Origin: CBCXVS01 sp965178525
GTDB lineage: Bacteria > Tectomicrobia > Entotheonellia > Entotheonellales > Entotheonellaceae
Assembly: GCA_965178525.1 (NCBI GenBank)
Contig: CBCXVS010000271.1
Location: 1 to 10,598, forward strand
DNA: 10,598 nt
Direction: 5' to 3'
Shown: positions 6,549 to 10,598 of the stretch, in pieces
Position numbering within the stretch: position 1 is the stretch's first letter
Layout of the letters: every line of letters starts with the position of its first letter
Position numbers and translations under genes: made by a program
The notes under the pieces: generated by a model
The model's input: the letters and a program-made list of their open reading frames with translations, nothing else
Told to the model about the DNA's origin: nothing
Database searches by the model: none

Positions 6549-6614
6549 CTCGCCCGGCACGACATCACGCGATGATCGGGCGAGTCCGCTGAGAAAATCG
6601 GCAGCAGCGGCGAG
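6549..6614. terminator. Hairpin cluster between convergent genes, possible bidirectional terminator
   Basis: CTCGCCCG (6549-6556) pairs perfectly with CGGGCGAG (6577-6584), with an inner CATC-ACGC-GATG mini-stem (6563-6574). A second stem, CCGCTG (6586-6591) / CAGCGG (6605-6610), follows. The gap separates convergent transcription units. No T-run flanks the stems, so it is not a classical intrinsic terminator. Confidence 0.4.
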
Positions 6615-6619
6615 TGACG

Positions 6620-9580
6620 TCATCTACGGGTTGGCGGTGATTCCGGCAGATCAGATGCTGGGCGCAATTGTTCCAGAACTTTGATTAGAACCAGATAAAG
6701 CCCAGGATCCAGGTCGTGCTCCTCCGCCAGGGTGTCTTCATCCCGTCTACCCGCTATGACCTGCCGTAACACAGCAGCATGCTTGCGCCCGCTTGTTGTC
6801 TGGCTCAGGTCGTTCAGGAAATGTTCCATTTCGGCTGTCGCCTTTGCATCGCCCTGCGTGTGGGCGGCAATAGTGTGGACAATGAGTGAAAAGAGTTCGG
6901 CTCGATCCCGCGACCAATGGCCGGGAAAGGCGGCATACGCGATCCGCTCCTTGCGCCGCCAATTGCGTGTTGCGGTCGTGTCGCCTCGGGCTTCAGCGAT
7001 TCGAGCTAATATATCATATGTTTTCCAGAGTTCTAACGAAGGATCACCAATCGTTTCCCTAAGGCGGGCTGCTTGAAGCGCCCACTGTTTTGCCTCGGCG
7101 AGCAGATCCCGAGTGGCAAATGCCTTGGGCCGTTGGCTAGCTGGAATGTGCCAGCTCTGTAGCAGTAAGATGGCTCGGTTATTGACTACCGTGGCAATAT
7201 ATCGTCGGTGGTTACTACCTTCAAGATGTCCAAGTGCATGCCGATACCAGCGCTCTGCATGGGTCAGACGTCCTGCCATTTTGGCAAGATTGGCCAACTG
7301 ATTTGCAGAAAGCGCTGCCCCGGCTTGGTCTCTATGGGTTTCCTTCAAGCGTAGGCTCTCTTTGTAAGCCTTTTCTGCCTCGGCAAGGCGTTCTTCCCGT
7401 TGTTGACCTGTCGCTTGTCTGGCCTCCTCTTCGGCTACTCTCCCTATCTTATGCAAAACCTTGGCTTCCATCAGAGATTCTCCGAGCTGACGGGCTACCT
7501 CCAGGGCTTCTTGGTACCGGCGTCGGGCTTCCGGAAAATCTCCTTGGCGCATTGCCAAGGTACCAAGATTACCTCTGTCGACGATAACACCTCTTGGGTT
7601 GCTTAATTCTTCGTCAATTTTTAATCCCTGTTCATATTCCTCTCGTGCTTCTTCAAAACGGTCCTGCTCGCTTAACACATTTGCTAAGTCGGAGTGGGTG
7701 ACCGAAATTTGCTGGAGGACATTTCTGTTTTCTCGATCCAGCTCTTGGAGGACGTCCAGAGCCTGGCGATGCTGAATTTCAGCTTCTCTTAACCGCCCCT
7801 GCTCCCTAAGACTTCGACCCAAACGCCAGAGGGTTTGTGCACGATCATGCCCCCCCGCGTAGGCCATCCCTACGTCCATACGTGCCAGCAACTTCCGAAA
7901 TATCTCTTCCGCTTTCGCTGCTCGCTCCTGTTGTCGTAGAGCTTCCCCTCGTCGACTTGCCGCTAGAAATTGGGCTTTTGTAAGTGGCCCGTCATGTGCC
8001 AGACCGTCAACAGCGGTTTGTATCTCATTGAGGAGAGCATCTCGTTCTCGCCAGCATCCGAAAACGTTGAGGAAGTGTTCTATGCTTACAGTGAAGTCTA
8101 CTGCAGTCTCATATTCCTTAGCCTCTAATGTCAAGACCAGCGCGCGATGTAGATTCGGTAGTTCACGTTGAACGATGGCGCGGGCTGTCTGTGGTGCTCG
8201 GAAGTCCAAGGAGTACAGCCGTTTTGCAGTGGAATGGTAGAACTCACGATAACGCTTTTCCAGAACGTGTCGTATCTCTGGTTTCTGCTGCCGACGTAGA
8301 TAAGGCGCCAACGTGGGGTGGAAGCGGTAATACGGCACGGTTATGCTCTGTTGGAATGCGGCTTGAGGCGGCTTCTCGACACGTGACAGAACTTGCAAGG
8401 CCCCCCACGAAGCCGAGACATTCTTGATCTGCAGGAGCCCGGCCTGTTCCAGGTCCGTAATGAGGACGTCGCGTATACGCCTCCATTCCTCGGCCTTCAA
8501 CCCAGCCACGAGAGGGACCATGTAAGGCATCGCTCCTCCCCGGAAAACCCCTAACGTTTCCAGATGCTCACGAGCCGTGTCACTCAAGCGGTCTAGCGAA
8601 AATCGTAAACCCGCTTCCAGAGATTGGTTGCGATCCCGTACCGACCCATCTCGAAAACCCGGATAGAGCGCCTCAAATCGGTCGATCACCCGGGACACAT
8701 TGTCATCGTAACGGTGCAAGTGTTGCAGCGTCAGGATGATCGACAGCGGATAACCACCCAGGTAATCCAGTAATTGCACTAGCTCCGGGCGCTCCGGGCG
8801 AGGTAATTTGCGAGCATCCAAGACCTCGCCAGCCAACTCCAAGGCTTCAGACGACCGCATACCTTGCAAGTCTAGGTACGCCGTATGGCGCGACGGCGCA
8901 TAGTCCGGATGCGGCAGGGTGCGGTCCCGCGTGGTGATCAGCAGACGTGTCGAGCCCTCACGGCTGAGCGTCACGCCAAGCTCCAGCAGTTCCCGCAACG
9001 CGTCATCGGACAACGCCGCTTCCCATCCCGGCAGAACGCTCTCAAAATTGTCCCAGACCAGCAGCGTGGATGACGCGGCCAGAAGCTGTCGCAACTCCGC
9101 CAAGCGCTGCGGTTCGGGCACCCCATAGAACGCCTCCCCACGCAGGGCTCGCCCCATCTCGGAGATCGCATGGAGGGCGTCGCCGCCTTGTTCGAACGAG
9201 ACAAATACGGCCTGCTCAAAACGCCCGATCCGAGTCAGCCAACGCGCCGCTTCCGACGCCAGCGCCGTCTTCCCTTGGCCGGCCAATCCATGCACCACGA
9301 CTATGCCATGGGTCTGCAAGTCCCGCTGTAGGGTCCACAGCTCTCGTGCCCGGCCAATAAACCGGTACTTGGGCTGAGGGAAGTCACCGTACAACCGGTC
9401 TGTCTCTTGCCGCTCGGACGGCTGCAATTTGCCCCGGTCAAACGGCACGGGATCCCGCTGGCGCTGGTAGAGCACCGGCAGGAACCAATCCTGCATCCGG
9501 AATTGCACTTCCTTGTGATCCGGATGGTACAGTGTGAAGCGGGAGGTGTCCGCCATCAAGCGGCACCGGCCCTCGTCCAT
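6620..9580 (-). CDS. NB-ARC (STAND) ATPase with winged-helix-like and TPR domains; C-terminal part of a split CHAT-NB-ARC-TPR gene
   Basis: The 986-residue frame begins inside what should be the end of the CHAT domain (MDEGRCRLMAD, then DWFLPVLYQ). An ATPase of the NB-ARC/STAND type follows: FIGRARELWTLQRDL, Walker A GLAGQGKT (98-105), Walker B LLVWDN (173-178), the sensor strand LLITTRD (213-219) and GGYPLS (275-280). Residues about 320-430 look like the winged-helix part. From about 540 to 790 there are TPR-type helical pairs with LGRSLREQGRLREAE, LGTLAMRQGDFPEARRRYQEAL and similar repeats, then a helical tail. In STAND proteins the repeats sense a trigger and ATP-driven oligomerisation activates the effector. 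The ATG at 9580 has no ribosome binding site and lies 15 bases after an in-frame TAA, so this is probably not an independent gene but the downstream part of a disrupted one. Confidence 0.85.
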   Translation of the reverse strand: MDEGRCRLMADTSRFTLYHPDHKEVQFRMQDWFLPVLYQRQRDPVPFDRGKLQPSERQETDRLYGDFPQPKYRFIGRARELWTLQRDLQTHGIVVVHGLAGQGKTALASEAARWLTRIGRFEQAVFVSFEQGGDALHAISEMGRALRGEAFYGVPEPQRLAELRQLLAASSTLLVWDNFESVLPGWEAALSDDALRELLELGVTLSREGSTRLLITTRDRTLPHPDYAPSRHTAYLDLQGMRSSEALELAGEVLDARKLPRPERPELVQLLDYLGGYPLSIILTLQHLHRYDDNVSRVIDRFEALYPGFRDGSVRDRNQSLEAGLRFSLDRLSDTAREHLETLGVFRGGAMPYMVPLVAGLKAEEWRRIRDVLITDLEQAGLLQIKNVSASWGALQVLSRVEKPPQAAFQQSITVPYYRFHPTLAPYLRRQQKPEIRHVLEKRYREFYHSTAKRLYSLDFRAPQTARAIVQRELPNLHRALVLTLEAKEYETAVDFTVSIEHFLNVFGCWRERDALLNEIQTAVDGLAHDGPLTKAQFLAASRRGEALRQQERAAKAEEIFRKLLARMDVGMAYAGGHDRAQTLWRLGRSLREQGRLREAEIQHRQALDVLQELDRENRNVLQQISVTHSDLANVLSEQDRFEEAREEYEQGLKIDEELSNPRGVIVDRGNLGTLAMRQGDFPEARRRYQEALEVARQLGESLMEAKVLHKIGRVAEEEARQATGQQREERLAEAEKAYKESLRLKETHRDQAGAALSANQLANLAKMAGRLTHAERWYRHALGHLEGSNHRRYIATVVNNRAILLLQSWHIPASQRPKAFATRDLLAEAKQWALQAARLRETIGDPSLELWKTYDILARIAEARGDTTATRNWRRKERIAYAAFPGHWSRDRAELFSLIVHTIAAHTQGDAKATAEMEHFLNDLSQTTSGRKHAAVLRQVIAGRRDEDTLAEEHDLDPGLYLVLIKVLEQLRPASDLPESPPTRR

Positions 9581-9595
9581 GGCCTGGCCAATACT

Positions 9596-9598
9596 TTA
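9596..9598 (-). other. In-frame TAA that splits the CHAT-NB-ARC-TPR reading frame
   Basis: Reading across this codon without shifting frame gives ALARG-stop-SIGQAMDEGR. That joins the C-terminus of the CHAT frame to the N-terminus of the NB-ARC/TPR frame exactly as in fused family members. One base change from, for example, GAA, CAA or AAA would explain it. Confidence 0.85.
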
Positions 9599-10480
9599 CC
9601 CTCGCGCTAAAGCCGCGTAAAATTCGGAGAAAAATCGGCGGCTCGTGGGCACCAGGACGCTATATTGCATGGCCACCACACTGCCGATACCGGCCTTGAT
9701 GAGACGCGGGGCGATACTGCTGAACGGATCCGGCGTATCGGCATGCGCCGACTGACAAGCATCCAGCACCAAGAGCGGCGACTTGGCCGCCACCAGCAGG
9801 TTTCCCAAGCGATTGGCATCCACCAAATCCAAGCGGCCCTTGGCGTCCTCAAAGGCGAGATACCCCAGGCCCTCTTCCATGCGGTAGACCCCGTGACCAT
9901 CAACATGCACCACATGCACACGCGGGCGTGACCGATCCCGCAAACGGCGATCAAGGGCAGCGAGCGTCGGCGTATCGAGGAACTCGACGACCACATGGTC
10001 CGAGCCCAATTCATCCAGCGCTTGCAACAAGGCCTTCGAACTGGCTCGGGGATCGATAAAGTCGAGCTCCGGCGGACGGGCCACCACCATTAAGATCCGG
10101 ACCGGTAGCTCAAACGGGACCGAGCGGCTCCTCTGGGTTTTGTGAATACGGCGGCGAATCGAAATATCCAGGGCAAAGAGATGGCCCTCTTCATCCGCCA
10201 ACAACTCCCAGGGCAACCGTAGGGCATCGGGTTCCGTCGTGTCAATGGTGAGTAAGCGCGGATGCTTGTCCGCGCCACGAAAATCCTGCCAGATGCGCCA
10301 GGCTTCAGGATGATTCAACGCCGCCTGCAGCAAGGTTCGACCCCAGGACTCAAATTGTTCTTCTAACGCCTTGCCACGCTTGGCATCCGGTCCCAGGGGC
10401 CAACGCCAATACGTCTCGACATACCAACGCAATTCCTGCAACTGCTTGATGTCGAATGGCGACTGAAACGGATAACCCAC
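9596..10480 (-). CDS. CHAT-domain (caspase-like) protease, N-terminal part of a split CHAT-NB-ARC-TPR gene
   Basis: The frame gives 294 residues from a GTG at 10480, but it has no ribosome binding site and coding sense continues upstream to 10494, where a group II intron begins. The true N-terminus is therefore probably beyond the intron. Residues 15-55 (ELRWYVETYWRWP, then SWGRTLLQAAL) and LRLPWELL near 88-94 are typical of the pre-CHAT region. The CHAT (clan CD peptidase) dyad is visible: His196 in VHVDGHG and Cys242 in LLVLDACQSA. GYLAFED and SVVAMQYSVL are also family hallmarks. CHAT proteases are activated by partner or fused sensor domains and cleave protein targets in suicide-type defence, for example the CHAT protease of type III-E CRISPR. 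The frame stops at TAA in the conserved last helix. Confidence 0.85.
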   Translation of the reverse strand: MGYPFQSPFDIKQLQELRWYVETYWRWPLGPDAKRGKALEEQFESWGRTLLQAALNHPEAWRIWQDFRGADKHPRLLTIDTTEPDALRLPWELLADEEGHLFALDISIRRRIHKTQRSRSVPFELPVRILMVVARPPELDFIDPRASSKALLQALDELGSDHVVVEFLDTPTLAALDRRLRDRSRPRVHVVHVDGHGVYRMEEGLGYLAFEDAKGRLDLVDANRLGNLLVAAKSPLLVLDACQSAHADTPDPFSSIAPRLIKAGIGSVVAMQYSVLVPTSRRFFSEFYAALARG

Positions 10481-10494
10481 CGAGCTTTGATCCC

Positions 10495-10598
10495 ATCGGG
10501 TAGGGGCATCATGTCGCCATGCCCCCCCCCCTCAGAACCGTGCGGGCGACTTTCATCGCACACGGCTCAAGCAAACCGGTATCCTTCATGACTTCCTC
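10495..10598 (-). mobile_element. 3' end of a group II intron inserted in the CHAT gene (continues past the window)
   Basis: Minus-strand sequence from the window edge to 10495 has the ordered 3' elements of a bacterial group II intron. These are domain V (10568-10535), then domain VI with a stem GGGGCAU/AUGCCCC and a CUACCC strand. An unpaired A at 10501 is the expected branch point, seven nucleotides from the end, and the intron ends in AU (the AY rule) at 10495. The exon starts with GGGATC at 10494 and reads into the CHAT frame. Domain VI accounts for the run of ten C on the plus strand. No intron-encoded reverse transcriptase is visible in the remaining 30 bases; it would lie outside the window. 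Intron and host gene have the same orientation, so splicing could restore the gene if the rest of the intron is intact. Confidence 0.8.
10535..10568 (-). ncRNA. Group II intron domain V (34 nt)
   Basis: The element is exactly 34 nt, the canonical size. It starts GAGCCG, with the catalytic AGC triad at positions 2-4. Its lower stem of nine pairs joins GAGCCGUGU with GCACGGUUC. A two-base CC bulge sits on the 3' strand, an upper stem of five pairs joins GCGAU with GUCGC, and the loop is GAAA. All the hallmarks of catalytic domain V are present. Confidence 0.88.

Noticed and set aside
9581..9600. A frameshift as the cause of the CHAT / NB-ARC split
   Set aside because: Both frames have the same phase (start codons at 10480 and 9580 differ by a multiple of three), and reading through 9596-9598 gives conserved sequence with only one stop.
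10522..10531. Run of ten C as a sequencing artefact or phase-variation tract
   Set aside because: On the minus strand it is the G-rich strand of intron domain VI, directly after domain V, so structure explains it. The exact run length may still be unreliable.
10569..10598. End of a group II intron reverse transcriptase at the window edge
   Set aside because: Only 30 bases remain upstream of domain V; they cannot be told from linker RNA, so no coding call is made.
1..10598. CRISPR array, tRNA or rRNA genes
   Set aside because: No regularly spaced direct repeats of 20-40 bases, no tRNA cloverleaf and no rRNA-like sequence was seen.

Overview
This window looks like accessory chromosome of a moderately GC-rich (roughly 55-60% by eye) bacterium, probably Gram-negative given a Sec-type signal peptide and strong Shine-Dalgarno sites. 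The mix of toxin-antitoxin pairs, a CHAT/NB-ARC/TPR protein and a group II intron would fit a Nitrospira-like or other environmental lineage. That taxonomic guess is weak, because no rRNA or marker gene is present.

Left part (1-3.8 kb) holds metabolic or unknown singletons. A luciferase-like flavin/F420 oxidoreductase on the plus strand (172-1101) converges on a minus-strand protein made of two copies of one ~120-residue domain with an FDCF...PHYHY motif (1201-1998). Then come an SRPBCC/START-fold protein (2315-2776, minus) and a DinB/maleylpyruvate-isomerase-fold protein (2922-3743, minus).

Middle part (3.8-5.3 kb) carries two toxin-antitoxin modules back to back. On the minus strand a DUF433 antitoxin and a DUF5615 PIN-like toxin overlap by ATGA. 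On the plus strand a VapB antitoxin is followed by a VapC whose 3' half is in another frame and whose middle is missing, so the toxin is dead. The divergent gap between the modules contains a perfect 8-bp stem palindrome.

Next (5.3-6.5 kb) is a two-gene plus-strand unit. One gene encodes an exported protein whose mature N-terminus resembles the propeptide of subtilisin-like proteases but which has no protease domain. It overlaps by GTGA with a small three- to four-helix membrane protein.

Right part (6.6-10.6 kb, minus strand) is the most interesting. It is one ancestral CHAT protease - NB-ARC ATPase - TPR gene, the architecture of STAND-type prokaryotic conflict or suicide proteins, which has been broken twice. 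An in-frame TAA at 9596-9598 separates the CHAT part from the NB-ARC/TPR part without any change of frame. At the 5' end, the 3' terminus of a group II intron (a textbook 34-nt domain V, domain VI with a bulged A, and an AY 3' end) abuts the coding sequence at 10494/10495. The intron runs out of the window, in the same orientation as the gene, so splicing could in principle restore the 5' part.
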